A stretch of DNA of 49,072 nucleotides from CALOBA01 sp942491465 (GCA_942491465.1 CALOBA010000076.1:1-49072); one strand, 5' to 3'; shown: positions 12,416 through 21,304, counted from the first letter of the stretch. Notes: generated from the sequence alone by a model not told the origin. Made by a program: numbers and translations.

Positions 12416-13390
12416 TCATGCAGGCCCGGCGCCGATGCGGTCGGGGTCCGGCGCGTAGCCGCCGGCCAGGGCGTTCCAGTGCTCGGCGAGGACGAGCTGC
12501 ATCAGGCCGGGATGGCAGCCGGTCAGGGGCGCGATGGCGTCCTTCCAGAGCCGCTGCCAGTCGGGCAGGCGCTCCGGCGGCAGCGTGTGCCAGAGGGGCT
12601 CGCGGACCAGGGCATGGGCGTCGTCGGCGTCGAGCAGGCCGATGTATTGCGGGAAGCCGAAGATGTTCCAGAACGACGAGGCCTCGATGCGGTGGTCGCG
12701 GCACAGCTCCTTGAGCGGGCGGCGGCTGGCGATGAGGTAGCCGAAGTTGTAGTCGGGGCGCTCGCCCAGGGCGCGGAGGTTGCCGAAGAAGTCGGCGTCG
12801 AAGGCCGGCTTGTCGACGATGACCTCCAGCTCGTCGAGCAGCAGCACGAAGCGCAGGCCGCGGGCGGCGAGCGGGCGGATGAGGTCGCGCAGCCTGGCGT
12901 AGTCGCAGGGGTCGGTCGGGGGCTCGGCGGCGGGCGATGCGTCGCTGGGCTCGGCGGGGGCTGGGGTCGAGGTCGGCGGGGCGTCGATCAGGGCGGCGTG
13001 CTCGGTGCCGGCGAGCGCGCCGCGGATGGCCTGGCGCAGGCCGCCGAAGAAGATCGCCGGGGTGCTGCCGCTCCAGTCCTGGGTGGTGGCATGCAGCGTG
13101 ATCAGCCCGGGCTCGGCGCTCAGGGCCTGGCGGACCTGGTTGAGGAACGAGGACTTGCCGAAGCGGCGCTCGCCGAGGATGGAGACGCTGCCGGGCTTCT
13201 CGGGGCGGCGCAGCACGCCGAGGGTCTCGGCGAGCTGGCGTTGGCGGCCGAAGAAGACCGGCGCGTCGGGCGGCAGGGCGTCGCCTGTGATGTAGGGGTT
13301 TTGGCCGCGGACGAGCCGTTGCAGGCGGGTGGCCTGGTCGGCGAGGCCGGGGCTCGCCGCGTCGCCGAGGCTGGCTTGGAACTGCGCCAT
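12416..13390 (-). CDS. P-loop ATPase (AAA-like), 324 residues
   Basis: Intact frame from the ATG at 13390 to the TGA at 12416. The N-terminal about 40 residues lead to NPYITGDALPPDAPVFFGR, a signature before the ATPase core. Walker A is SILGERRFGKSSFLNQV, and Walker B is FVLLLDELEV after a Pro/Ala-rich insertion (about residues 140-165). The C-terminal part is helical (LWKDAIAPLTGCHPGLMQLV). The layout resembles Orc1/Cdc6-like or STAND-type NTPases used as sensors, but the substrate is unknown. The protein shares the PYxTG...FxGR...GxRRxGKxS arrangement with the larger frameshifted ATPase at 8028-11388, so the two are probably related components. It is divergent from the oxygenase fragment at 13907. 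Confidence 0.85.
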   Translation of the reverse strand: MAQFQASLGDAASPGLADQATRLQRLVRGQNPYITGDALPPDAPVFFGRQRQLAETLGVLRRPEKPGSVSILGERRFGKSSFLNQVRQALSAEPGLITLHATTQDWSGSTPAIFFGGLRQAIRGALAGTEHAALIDAPPTSTPAPAEPSDASPAAEPPTDPCDYARLRDLIRPLAARGLRFVLLLDELEVIVDKPAFDADFFGNLRALGERPDYNFGYLIASRRPLKELCRDHRIEASSFWNIFGFPQYIGLLDADDAHALVREPLWHTLPPERLPDWQRLWKDAIAPLTGCHPGLMQLVLAEHWNALAGGYAPDPDRIGAGPA

Positions 13391-13906
13391 GCTGTGCTCC
13401 GTTCTTGGGCTTGGGTCTAGGGAGGATTAGAGCACTTGGGCGGGGGTTGTTGGAAGGGGTCGGCGGGTTGGGGCCCTAAGCCGCGATTGCTGGGTTTCGT
13501 TCCTCAACCCAGCCTACGGGCTGACTGGGAACGCCGGCTCTCCAGCCGGCCAGGCGCCGTCGCGGCTCGATGCCGCGTCGGCGGGGCCGATGCCAGGTGG
13601 CCTGCGCGCGCGCTCGCCAACGTGGCGCGGCAACGGTCAGCGCGCCGCGGGTCGCGCGCCGGGGGCATCGAGCCCCCGGCGCGCGAAGCCGGCTGGAAAG
13701 CCGGCGCTCCCAGTCCGTGCGGCTCGCTGTCCAGGCCGCTCTTGTGGGGATATCTCAGCGGCGCACCTGGGTTCCGCATCGCCGCGCGGGGAGCGTCGGG
13801 CGTTGTGCCTGCTGGGGCGCCGGCCCGACCGCGACCCCCTGGCGCGCAGTCGGCTCCCGCCTATAGTGCCGCCGATCTTCGCCACCCCCCGCCGGAGCCC
13901 CGCCCC
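13391..13906. other. Gap with long-range palindrome
   Basis: No gene is supported. 27-base inverted arms at 13525-13551 and 13688-13714 (core CGCCGGCT...CCAGCCGGC, two mismatches) enclose about 136 bp, which includes a run of GC-rich smaller palindromes. From 13859 onward the sequence matches the upstream region of the full-length oxygenase gene (42511 onward), including TATAGT at 13862-13867. The -35-like TTGGCC of that gene is absent here because the duplication starts just upstream of TATAGT. Confidence 0.7.
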
Positions 13907-14569
13907 ATGCCCCAGATTCAATCCGTGCTCGCCAATGTCCTGGGCCAGGTCCAGCGCGTCGGCGACTACTACGCCAGCGGTACCCAAGACATCCATCCGC
14001 CGCGGCTGTCGGTGGATGGCGTCGGTCCCGTCTCGCTGCCGCTGTTGCCGGTGCAGGCCGAGCAGTTGGTGGCCGTGGCCGAGCAGGCGCCTTATGGCCG
14101 CGGCAGCGAGACCCTGGTGGATACCGGGGTGCGCCGCACCTGGCAGATCGATGCCGCGCAGGTGCGCATCGAGGGACGGCGCTGGGCCGAGGACTTGGCC
14201 GAGATGGTCGAGCGGGTGCGCGACGGGCTCGGCGTGGCCGGCCGGGTGGAGGCGGCGCTCTACAAGCTCTTGGTCTACGACACCGGCAGCTTCTTCATCA
14301 GCCACCGCGATACCGAGAAGGCCGCCGGCATGTTCGCGACGCTGGTGCTGGTGCTGCCCTCGGCGTTCAGCGGCGGTGAGCTGATCGTGCGCCACCGGGG
14401 CCGGGAGGCGCGGCTGGACCTGCACCGCGACGAGCCCTCCGAGGTCGCCTATGCCGCCTTCTATGCCGACTGCCGCCACGAGGTGCTGCCCATCGCCTCG
14501 GGCTGTCGGCTGCGAGTTCCGGGGACCGAGTTCCGGGGACAGTTGCGAGTTCCGGGGACAGTTTACTGA
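13907..14569 (+). pseudogene. Truncated duplicate of 2OG-Fe(II) oxygenase
   Basis: Residues 1-202 are practically the same as the first 202 residues of the 757-residue gene at 42559. I count about eight base differences in some 650 bp, from about 13859 to 14512, with no indel in the coding part. The copy keeps the whole catalytic set: H133 and D135 (ISHRDTEK), H191 and R201 (CRHEVLPIASGCR). It then breaks immediately after R201 into repeat DNA that adds 18 irrelevant residues (RVPGTEFRGQ...) before a stop. The remaining about 555 residues, including the Cys-rich C-terminus, are missing. Its promoter is also cut, so expression is doubtful. It could donate sequence to the full copy by gene conversion. 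Confidence 0.9.
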
Positions 14570-14668
14570 TCCCTCGGCCGGCCAAAGAGAACGAATTAAG
14601 TAAACTGCCCCCGGAATCCCGGAACTCGTCAAAGAGAACGAATTAAGTAAACTGTCACCGGAACCGGC
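14514..14668. repeat. Cluster of GAGTTCCGGGGACAGTTTACT-type repeats
   Basis: Three direct copies of GAGTTCCGGGGAC (14514-14526, 14528-14540, 14547-14559) are followed by two inverted copies of a 25-base element starting CAAAGAGAACGAATTAAGTA (14583-14607 and 14630-14654), each running into AAACTG and a CCGGAA-type end. Direct and inverted parts can pair into large hairpins. A coding gene is cut on each side, the oxygenase duplicate from the left and DUF2169 from the right, so this cluster marks a rearrangement junction. Related TAAACTGTC(A/G)CCGTAAT sequence flanks the IS element at 19740. Confidence 0.85.
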
Positions 14669-14949
14669 TTGGTATCCGCTACGACGGCGTGACCTTGCAC
14701 CAGCAGGTCACAGCAAGGCTTGAACGGTACCAGATCGCCCTCGTGCAGCGTCGAGCTGGTTCCCGGATCATCCAGGTGAGCATCGGTCTCGAACGGTGGC
14801 GGCTGGTCGTCGGCAAGCGCTGGCAGCGGCTCCGGCGGCTCCGGAAAACGGAAGCTTCCCTTTGCCACGAGGACAACGCAATCGCGTCCATCCTGCAAGC
14901 GTCCGGGCGCGTAGGCTGCGGCGAGCGGGGTAGCGTTGACCAGATTCAC
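14629..14949 (-). pseudogene. DUF2169 T6SS accessory protein, C-terminally truncated
   Basis: The GTG at 14949 starts VNLVNATPLAAAYAPGR, the classic DUF2169 N-terminus, followed by DGRDCVVLVAKGSFRFP, PALADDQPPPFETD and DLVPFKPCCDLLVQGHAVV. The frame then runs into the repeat cluster (VTVYLIRSL, stop at 14629). About 106 residues remain, against 367 in the intact paralogue at 29397-30500. DUF2169 proteins sit between vgrG and PAAR/effector genes and are thought to help load effectors. The GTG overlaps the stop of the small ORF at 14946 (GTGA), which indicates former translational coupling. The loss of the C-terminal two-thirds makes function unlikely. Confidence 0.85.
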
Positions 14950-15056
14950 GGTGCGAGCTGCCCCGTGACCAAGACGAGGGTCCTGCTTTGCGCGGCAGTG
15001 ACACAATCAATCGGCGCGAAGCCGACAAAGCGGTTCCGATAGGTCGCGATGCTCAT
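14946..15056 (-). CDS. Small 36-residue ORF between effector genes
   Basis: ATG at 15056 to TGA at 14946 (MSIATYRNRFVGFAPIDCV...TLVLVTGQLAP). It starts 27 bases after the propeller gene ends, and its stop overlaps the GTG of the DUF2169 fragment. The spacing supports translation, but no family is recognised and it may be a remnant or a leader peptide. Confidence 0.35.
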   Translation of the reverse strand: MSIATYRNRFVGFAPIDCVTAAQSRTLVLVTGQLAP

Positions 15057-15083
15057 CCTCTCTCCCCGGCCGGCTTCACCCGG

Positions 15084-16169
15084 TCAGTCCGCGTCGCCGG
15101 AAGGCCTATCAAGGCCCTCCAATGCATCGCGCAGCTTCTCCAAGTGCCCGACCTGCTCGCGCAGCAGCGATGCCTGGAGAAGCTCGGTGCGTGTCGTGCC
15201 GCCGATGATGTTGTCCCAGCGCTCGCCGTCGAACAGCGACGCACCATAGGGACCGGCGACCATGAGCACCTCATCGGTGGCGTCGAGGTAGCCGAAGGAC
15301 GCCGGTTGGGCTTCCCCGCCCAAATCCGCGACCCGCCAGCGTTCACCGTCGAGCACCAGCAAACTATGATGGGTGACGGCGTAGAGCCGGCCCTGAAACC
15401 AGGCGATGTTCTCGACGTTGAAGCCCTGGGCCTCGCTGATGATCTGGTGCCACCGCTCGGCGCGCCCCGTCAACACCTCGCCATCGAAGCCCACAACGTA
15501 GACCTGGCCGTCACCGACGCAGATGCGCTCCATCCGCCAGTTGCAGGGCAGGTCGACCGCGTGCCAGCCGACGCCATCGTACCGCCAGAGGTCGCCTTCG
15601 CCGCCGCAGGCGTACAGCTCGGCCTCGTCGAATCCCGTGATGTCTTCAAAGCCCACGTCGAAATAGTCGCTATTGTCCTGTGCCTCCTGACTCATCCTCG
15701 CACTACTCGTGCGCATCCAGTGGTTTGGTCCGGAGCGCATTGCGATCTTGCGACCAAACGACGCGGCATACCAATGCTCTCCGATGAGACGAACCCTTCT
15801 CGGCACCGCAAGCACGTCCTTCGGTATTCTCCCCTCCATGCCGTTTGTCGATTCAAAATCAAAAAACACGACAATCCCTCGGCTGTCGACGACGAGTCCT
15901 TGCGTCTGGCTGCCGACCTTGCCCCCGGCAATGCTGCTGCCGATGGAAAAGCCGTTCTCTCCAAAGAGAATCGCGCCCCAGGAGCCCTTTTCTCGATTGT
16001 GCACCACGACCTTTGCCGGTGGCTGTGCCTCGGGTCCGCACCAGTCGCCCTGCCGATCGTCCCAGTGACACACGAAAGCAAGCCGGGTGCTGCTAAAGAG
16101 GCCAGCGTTTGTTATGTTGAAATTTCTGAGTATAAGCTCTCGATCACTATCGCTCATCTCGAATACCAT
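15084..16169 (-). CDS. Propeller-like protein, candidate immunity protein
   Basis: 361 residues from the ATG at 16169 (MVFEMSDSDRELILRNFN). A longer frame exists upstream, but it overlaps the nuclease gene, so I start 10 bases after that gene's stop. An N-terminal region with FNITNAGLFSSTRLAFVCHW is followed by repeated beta-strand blocks with Trp and Gly turns: ELYACGGEGDLWRYDGVGWH, ICVGDGQVYVVGFDGEVL, IAWFQGRLYAVTHHSLLVLD, VLMVAGPYGASLFDGERW. These look like blades of a beta-propeller. A short acidic helix ends the protein. Its position directly after a PAAR/Tox-GHH2 nuclease gene, on the same strand, makes an immunity role plausible; that is inference from position. It has no signal peptide, as expected for a cytosolic immunity protein against a nuclease. 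Confidence 0.7.
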   Translation of the reverse strand: MVFEMSDSDRELILRNFNITNAGLFSSTRLAFVCHWDDRQGDWCGPEAQPPAKVVVHNREKGSWGAILFGENGFSIGSSIAGGKVGSQTQGLVVDSRGIVVFFDFESTNGMEGRIPKDVLAVPRRVRLIGEHWYAASFGRKIAMRSGPNHWMRTSSARMSQEAQDNSDYFDVGFEDITGFDEAELYACGGEGDLWRYDGVGWHAVDLPCNWRMERICVGDGQVYVVGFDGEVLTGRAERWHQIISEAQGFNVENIAWFQGRLYAVTHHSLLVLDGERWRVADLGGEAQPASFGYLDATDEVLMVAGPYGASLFDGERWDNIIGGTTRTELLQASLLREQVGHLEKLRDALEGLDRPSGDAD

Positions 16170-16179
16170 GTAAGCATGA

Positions 16180-17877
16180 TTAGAAAGTGCCCTGTGTACC
16201 TGTCTGACCATCAGTCCTCGTGAGCTCGTTGCCGTTCTGGTCAACCGCTCTCGGCCTGCAGCCAAGCCCGTCGTAGTACTTTTCAAGCTGGGCGACGATG
16301 CACTCCTTATCGCAGTGGCGACCAAAAGTTTTGCGATGGGCCTGAGCCGCGACCTCGATCGCACAGGACATTGAAAAGCCGATATTGCATGGTGGGCGCT
16401 TTTCCGCGAGCAGTTCCTCGGCGATGTCTGTTGTATTGCGATGAATCTTACCGTGGGTTCCAATGTTCTGTGTCGCTCCTTCGACACAGACCGTCGGCGC
16501 GGATTTCTCGTTGTAGCTTCCCGAACAAAGGTCACCAGCACCCCGATTTCCACCGGATTGGAGCCATGCATCAAGGATTAGGTGATGGCCGGTTTGTCCA
16601 GGACAACAGCCGCGGGAATCAGCGAAAAGCCGGTCTGTCATAGTTGCCTGACCTTGGCTCCGGTTCCTGGTGTCATTCGGAGGCCGAGTTTCTTGGCTGG
16701 CACTTTTTGGCACAAGCATGCAGCGACGAGCCTTTAGGCATGGATCCTGGAGCGCCTCCTGTTCCAGTTCATCAGCAAGTTCTTGCTGCAGTTGCTTTAG
16801 CTTTTCAGGATCTTCGATAGCTTCCAATATTCTTTGCGCATCGCCACGCGCCTGGTTCGCCAAATCCAGAAGCTCCTGAACCTGATCCTTCATTGCGGAG
16901 ATTTCAAAAGAAGTCGTTCCAACCGTCCAGATCAGATCCGCCGCGTCGATAACCACCATCGCCACGTTGCAGACCGACGCGCCGGCGACTGCGCCGGCAG
17001 CCGTGCCGGCTCCCGGTACCACCGAACCTGCGGCAGCCCCACCCCCACCGCATCCCAAAGTTGCTGCGGCATGTTTGGCCGCAAGCCGCACCCCGTATCG
17101 TTGTGCCGCTCCGCCAACGATTTGCCAGCCGAGATCGGCGGCAATGGACTCTATGTCTCCAACCATCTCCTGAGCTTCCGTTTGCAAATCCTTCAGGGTA
17201 CTTTCCAGATTGTCCGCCCGGAGGTTGAATAACATCTTCTTGCAGTGTTCGTCTTTCCATGTCCTATTGCGCACCCGCAGAAGCGGCTTCTTATCACGCC
17301 GACGCCGGTTGTTGCGGCGCTCACGTGCGGAACGGAAGCGTCTATTCTCACTGCCGGATTGTTTGCATTTATCGTCCACACTGTCGATATCCTTGCAACA
17401 GGCATGATCATTAAAAGGGTTACCACCGCACTTATCGATGCTGCGTTGGTCCACGTAGTGCCAGGTCGCCGTGTTGCCCGGCAGCGACGCGTGGTTATGC
17501 GTCATCAAATCCAAATGTCGACAGACATTCAGCCCCTCCACCTTGACGTTCATCGACCAGGAGGCGAAGTACGCCTTGCCCTTGATGGTATGCGTGACGA
17601 CGCCCATGCCCAGCGAGCGGGTGGCGGGCTCATTGCCGGTGGAGGTCTTGAGGTAGCTCTTGTTCTTCTGGGCGACCGGCTTGCCGGAGATGAAGACGGT
17701 CTTGGTGGCGTTAGTCAGGTCCCTGGCGTAGGCGGTGTTCGGATAGGGGATCGGGACCGGCCCGGCAGGCGGGGACGGCGGGCTGAGACAGACGTCGGGG
17801 AAGCAGGCGACGGACTTCCCGTCGGCCGCCTTGCAGGCGACCTCCATGCCGTTGGCAAAGACCTCATTCTTGGGCAT
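16180..17877 (-). CDS. T6SS effector: PAAR-like (DUF4150) + Tox-GHH2 nuclease
   Basis: 565 residues from the ATG at 17877. Residues 1-130 are a DUF4150/PAAR-like spike tip: MPKNEVFANGMEVACKAADG, then FPDVCLSPPSPPAGPVPIPY, with several spaced Cys/His. A basic, Arg-rich stretch (about 180-215) and a small-residue-rich hydrophobic region (AAATLGCGGGGAAAGSVVPG, AGAVAGASVCNVAMVVIDAA) follow, then a coiled coil. The C-terminal about 150 residues form a toxin domain with PGQTGHHLILDAWL and GTHGKIHRNTTDIA, matching the GHH signature of Tox-GHH2/HNH-type DNases. It should ride on a VgrG spike and cut DNA in rival cells. Base composition is clearly less GC-rich here than around it, fitting horizontal exchange of the toxin portion. 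Confidence 0.85.
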   Translation of the reverse strand: MPKNEVFANGMEVACKAADGKSVACFPDVCLSPPSPPAGPVPIPYPNTAYARDLTNATKTVFISGKPVAQKNKSYLKTSTGNEPATRSLGMGVVTHTIKGKAYFASWSMNVKVEGLNVCRHLDLMTHNHASLPGNTATWHYVDQRSIDKCGGNPFNDHACCKDIDSVDDKCKQSGSENRRFRSARERRNNRRRRDKKPLLRVRNRTWKDEHCKKMLFNLRADNLESTLKDLQTEAQEMVGDIESIAADLGWQIVGGAAQRYGVRLAAKHAAATLGCGGGGAAAGSVVPGAGTAAGAVAGASVCNVAMVVIDAADLIWTVGTTSFEISAMKDQVQELLDLANQARGDAQRILEAIEDPEKLKQLQQELADELEQEALQDPCLKARRCMLVPKSASQETRPPNDTRNRSQGQATMTDRLFADSRGCCPGQTGHHLILDAWLQSGGNRGAGDLCSGSYNEKSAPTVCVEGATQNIGTHGKIHRNTTDIAEELLAEKRPPCNIGFSMSCAIEVAAQAHRKTFGRHCDKECIVAQLEKYYDGLGCRPRAVDQNGNELTRTDGQTGTQGTF

Positions 17878-17893
17878 CGGTCGTCTCCGCGGA

Positions 17894-18403
17894 TCAGTTG
17901 ATGCGCACGGAGCCGCCTTGGATGCGGTTGCTGCCGTAGGCTTGCGTGGTGACGGTCTGACCCTTGATGCGCAGGGTGCCGTCAGCGTCGAGCTGCACGC
18001 TGGAGTGCCCGCAACGCAGGGTCAGCCGTTCATCGGCCTCGATGACCTGCTCTACCGGCTTGGGCTCATCGGCGTGCCGGTGGCTCATATTGGTCCGGCG
18101 CTGATCGCCCGAGCCCGGACGCCAGAGCAGACCGAGGATCAGCGGCCTTTCCGGGTCGCCGTCGATGAAGGCCAGCGCACAGCGCCGACCCACATCGGCG
18201 TCACTCAGCGGCACCAACGTCTCGGCGTCCCGCACAGACTCGCCCTCGCGCACCTGTGCCCGACCATCCGATGCCAGGCCGCAGAGCTCGGCGAGATGGG
18301 CCGAAGGCAGCCCCGATTGTGGTCCGAGTTGGCGATCGGCCTCCGAAACCCCGTCGGAGGCGGTATCCGGCGATAACGGCCGCAAGGGTTGCACAACACT
18401 CAT
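17894..18403 (-). CDS. DUF6484 T6SS-associated protein
   Basis: 169 residues, ATG at 18403, starting 2 bases after the vgrG1 stop. The central part (ETLVPLSDADVGRRCALAFI, GDPERPLILGLLW) resembles DUF6484, a small domain found between vgrG and effector genes. The C-terminal part (SSVQLDADGTLRIKGQTVTT) repeats the beta-helix style of VgrG tails. It is probably an adaptor or spike-associated protein. Its stop lies 16 bases before the nuclease gene, so vgrG1, this gene and the nuclease form one transcription unit. Confidence 0.75.
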   Translation of the reverse strand: MSVVQPLRPLSPDTASDGVSEADRQLGPQSGLPSAHLAELCGLASDGRAQVREGESVRDAETLVPLSDADVGRRCALAFIDGDPERPLILGLLWRPGSGDQRRTNMSHRHADEPKPVEQVIEADERLTLRCGHSSVQLDADGTLRIKGQTVTTQAYGSNRIQGGSVRIN

Positions 18404-18405
18404 CT

Positions 18406-19705
18406 TCAGTTCTCCAGGATCTTCTTGCCTTTGACGACGACGTTCTTGGCGGCCTTGACGTTGATCTCGCCCGAGCCCTTGATGGTGATGTCCTTGCCTT
18501 GGATGACGATGGTGCCGTCCTTCTTCATGGTGATGTTGGCGTCTCCGGTGGTCAGGCTGATCTCGTCACCGGCATTGATGGCCAGGACCTTGCCGATGTT
18601 GACGAGCTGGGTCAGGCCGACGGTGACCTCGCGGGCGGCGCCGACGGTGATGGTCTCGTTGCTGCCGACGTTCTCGGTGCGGTCGACGCCGATGCTGATG
18701 GTCTCGTTGTTGCCGACCGTCTCGGTGCGGTCGACGCCGACGTTGGTCGTCTCGTTGTTGAGCACGACGTTGTTCTGGTCCTTCTGCGCGTGCATGAACA
18801 CCTCTTCGCGCCCCGCCTCGTCCTCGAAGCGCAGCTCGTTGAAGCCCTGGCCCTTGTGGGTTTGGGACTTGATGGTCATGCGGGTCTTGTTCGCCGGCAG
18901 CGGGTAAGGCGGGCGGTTGGTACCGTGGTAGGTGCGCCCGGTGATGATCGGCTGGTCGGGGTCGCCCTCCAGGTATTCGACCACGACCTCCTGACCGATG
19001 CGCGGGATGGCGATGTGGCCCCAGGTGCCGCCGGCCCAGCTCTGGGCGACGCGCACCCAGCACGAGGCGGTCTCGTTCTGCTCGCCGTGGCGGTCCCAGG
19101 GGAACCAGACCTTGACCCTGGCGTGCTCGTCGCAGTCGATATGCTCTCGGGAAGGCCGGTGACGATGGCGATCTGCGGACCGTCGATGCGCGGGCGCGGG
19201 TTGGGGTTGGCCGGGTGGTAGTCGAGTTGCGCCGGCTGGGTGGTGAACTCGGCATGGTAGGTGGTGGCGCCGCCGGCGGGGGCCTCTTCTTCCAGCGCGG
19301 CGCTCTGGCGGGCGCTGTGGCGCACCCGCAGCAGGCGGTGGCGGATGTTGGCGTTGTCGTCGGGGTGGTCGTGCAGCTCGAAGATATGGCCTGCTGCGAG
19401 GTGGATGCTGTTGCTTCTCGCCGACGGCGGTGGTGGCGTCCAGGCGATGGGCGTTCAGGGCGTGGCGGTTGAACGGCTTGCCGGCGGCGGCCTGCTTGTG
19501 GCGGCCGGGGTATTGGTAGAGCTGGTAGACGGCCTTGGCGCGGTTGTACTCCGCCTGCTGGGCGGCCAGGTGCTGCTGGTCGTAGGCCGGGCGCTTGAAG
19601 CAGTAGTCGCGGGCCATGCGCTCGGTGGCGCGCAGACGCTCGGTCTGGTCGAAGCGCTGCACCCAGAAGCCGGCGGCGGTGCAGGCGATGCGCTGAGACG
19701 CGGAT
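18406..19705 (-). pseudogene. vgrG: vgrG1, 5'-truncated and frameshifted
   Basis: T6SS spike gene closely matching vgrG2 (30519-32701). The match begins near 19705 (TAAGFWVQRFDQTERLRATE), so the N-terminal about 240 residues are gone, replaced by the repeat that carries the IS element. A one-base insertion near 19415 (GCTTCTCG here, GCTCTCG in vgrG2) shifts frame. A one-base loss near 19149-19155 shifts it back, so a continuous 418-codon frame exists but about 90 central residues are nonsense. The C-terminal part is normal: DEHARVKVWFPWDRHG, the HIAIPRIGQEVVVEYLEG gp5-like region, then about three 16-residue beta-helix units (GVDRTETVGNNETISI) and a DUF2345-like end. It is not functional as it stands. 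Confidence 0.88.
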
Positions 19706-19710
19706 CGTAA

Positions 19711-19739
19711 TAGGTGGGTTTAGTAAACTGTCGCCGTAA
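19711..19739. repeat. Left part of interrupted GTAAACTGTCGCCGTAAT repeat
   Basis: Contains TTTAGTAAACTGTCGCCGTA. It is the left half of a repeat interrupted by the IS element; the right half resumes at 21305. The last eight bases (CGCCGTAA, 19732-19739) are the left copy of the target duplication. Confidence 0.85.
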
Positions 19740-21304
19740 CAACGGTGTCCGCCTCGTATTTGCCGGTAGGCGAAAAAGCCGCCGCGTTGGCGGCCTCAGC
19801 GGGCCAGTGCACGGTGAGCAGAGACATTTCGGTGCGTTTCGACCGAGCAATTGGCGCCGACGTAGGAGGCGGCCTGTGATTCGGCCATTTATTTTGCGTT
19901 TTCAGCAAATAAACGCTTGACAGGGTTTGGCAAAAATGGTCGCGATATGTTGTTGATAAACAACAACTTATTGAGGCCCTACGATGATCCGCGATCGCTT
20001 GACACAGCTGATGGTCCACCTGACCGACAACACCGTGCTCGGGGAGCTGCTGACGCCAATGCGCCACGCGCTGGCCGCGGTGCGCGGGGCTGCCTCGCTC
20101 GGGCGGGTGTTGAGCATGGAGGATTTCATTGCGTTGGGGGTGCTGCGCCACCTGCGCGGCATGACGACGCTGCGCGAGCAGGTGCAGGCGTTGCTGCATC
20201 TGGACCCGGCGCAGGCGGCGCACGTGCCCCTGCCGCGCTCGACCTGGTCGGATGCGCTCTCGGCAGGCTCGCGCCTGATGGTCCTGAAGGAGACGCTGAC
20301 GGTGCTCAACGCCGAGGCCAGGGCGACGCTGCCCGATCGCTTGGCTGGCATCCCGGGGTTGGGTGCGCGCGCGGTGGGTGCCATCGACGGAACTTACCAG
20401 CGCGAGAGCGCGCACTTTCGCCGCCGCACGTCCAAGCAGGGCGGCGAGGACAACGCCAAGGGCCACGCTTTGCTGACCTTCTACAACCTGCGCACGGGCC
20501 TGCCCCAGGATGTCTTCGTGGAGACGCGCTCGCGCCACGAGACGCGCCTGCTGCGCGACTATGATCGCGATGCGCAGGCCATGACCCGCACCAAGGGCAT
20601 GCTGTGGCTGGTCGATCGCGCCTTCATCGATGCCTCCTTCTGGGACGCGAAGAAGGCGAAACTCGCGAGCACCATGATCACGCGCATGAAGTCGAGCCTG
20701 CGCATCGACTCCACCGAAGGGTTGCCGATTGCCGATGACCCAGCGAATGCCGGGGTGGTCAAGGATCTCCGTATCACGCTCTCCAGTTCCCCAGAGCCGT
20801 GGCGCTTGATCACCTATCGCACCCGACGTGGTCATCAGGTGGAGTTTCTCACCAACGACTTCGATCTGCTGCCCGGCGTGATCGCCTTCCTGTATGCGCG
20901 GCGCTGGGACGAGGAGAAGTGTTTTGACACCTGGAAAAATGACTTTAGCCAAGCCAAGGCGTGGGGCAAGGGGCCGGTGGCCATCGAGAATCAGACGCGC
21001 CTGGCCATCGTGACCAGTGTCCTGGTCGCCCTGGCGCTGCACGCGACCCTTGGGCTTGATGGCTTCAACGACGAGAAGGCGTTGCGCAAACAGGACAAGC
21101 GTCAAGTCGCACCCACCGATCGACCCGATGGTACCGACCGACCCGACTGGACCGTGCCGGTGTTTCGCTACACCTCCAAGGTGAGCCGCCAAGTGCTGCG
21201 CTTCTTTAAGCACTGTTTTCTTAAACCGGCGTCACCAGCGCTCTATGAACGCGAGCTACGGCCTATGTTGATAGCGTATCTGTGAAATGGACCGGACACC
21301 GTTG
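19740..21304 (+). mobile_element. IS4-type insertion sequence, 1565 bp
   Basis: Ends are defined by perfect 12-bp terminal inverted repeats, CAACGGTGTCCG at 19740-19751 and its complement CGGACACCGTTG at 21293-21304. An 8-bp target duplication, CGCCGTAA, lies at 19732-19739 and 21305-21312. It carries one intact transposase gene on the plus strand. Both ends and the target duplication are perfect, so the insertion is recent and may still be mobile. An 8-bp duplication is compatible with subgroups of the IS4 superfamily. It landed inside a dispersed palindromic repeat rather than in a gene. Confidence 0.92.
19984..21285 (+). CDS. IS4-family DDE transposase
   Basis: 433 residues, ATG at 19984. 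The acidic catalytic residues lie in AVGAIDGTYQRES (first Asp), MLWLVDRAFIDASF (second Asp) and the IS4 signature YARRWDEEKCFDTWK, which provides the Y-2-R-3-E-6-K pattern with the catalytic Glu. Length is normal for IS4-group transposases. It occupies nearly the whole element and stops 19 bases before the right end. No frameshift is seen, so it is likely active. Confidence 0.93.
   Translation: MIRDRLTQLMVHLTDNTVLGELLTPMRHALAAVRGAASLGRVLSMEDFIALGVLRHLRGMTTLREQVQALLHLDPAQAAHVPLPRSTWSDALSAGSRLMVLKETLTVLNAEARATLPDRLAGIPGLGARAVGAIDGTYQRESAHFRRRTSKQGGEDNAKGHALLTFYNLRTGLPQDVFVETRSRHETRLLRDYDRDAQAMTRTKGMLWLVDRAFIDASFWDAKKAKLASTMITRMKSSLRIDSTEGLPIADDPANAGVVKDLRITLSSSPEPWRLITYRTRRGHQVEFLTNDFDLLPGVIAFLYARRWDEEKCFDTWKNDFSQAKAWGKGPVAIENQTRLAIVTSVLVALALHATLGLDGFNDEKALRKQDKRQVAPTDRPDGTDRPDWTVPVFRYTSKVSRQVLRFFKHCFLKPASPALYERELRPMLIAYL

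Noticed and set aside
19149..19155. Classic -1 programmed slippery heptamer in vgrG
   Set aside because: The site reads CTT CCC GAG in the zero frame and does not fit X-XXY-YYZ. A lost base in a C-run explains it more simply, though slippage is not excluded.
19690..19730. RHS remnant (TYYDPRL on the minus strand) at the vgrG1 junction
   Set aside because: Only seven residues resemble the RHS YYDP motif and they run into repeat DNA; chance is likely.
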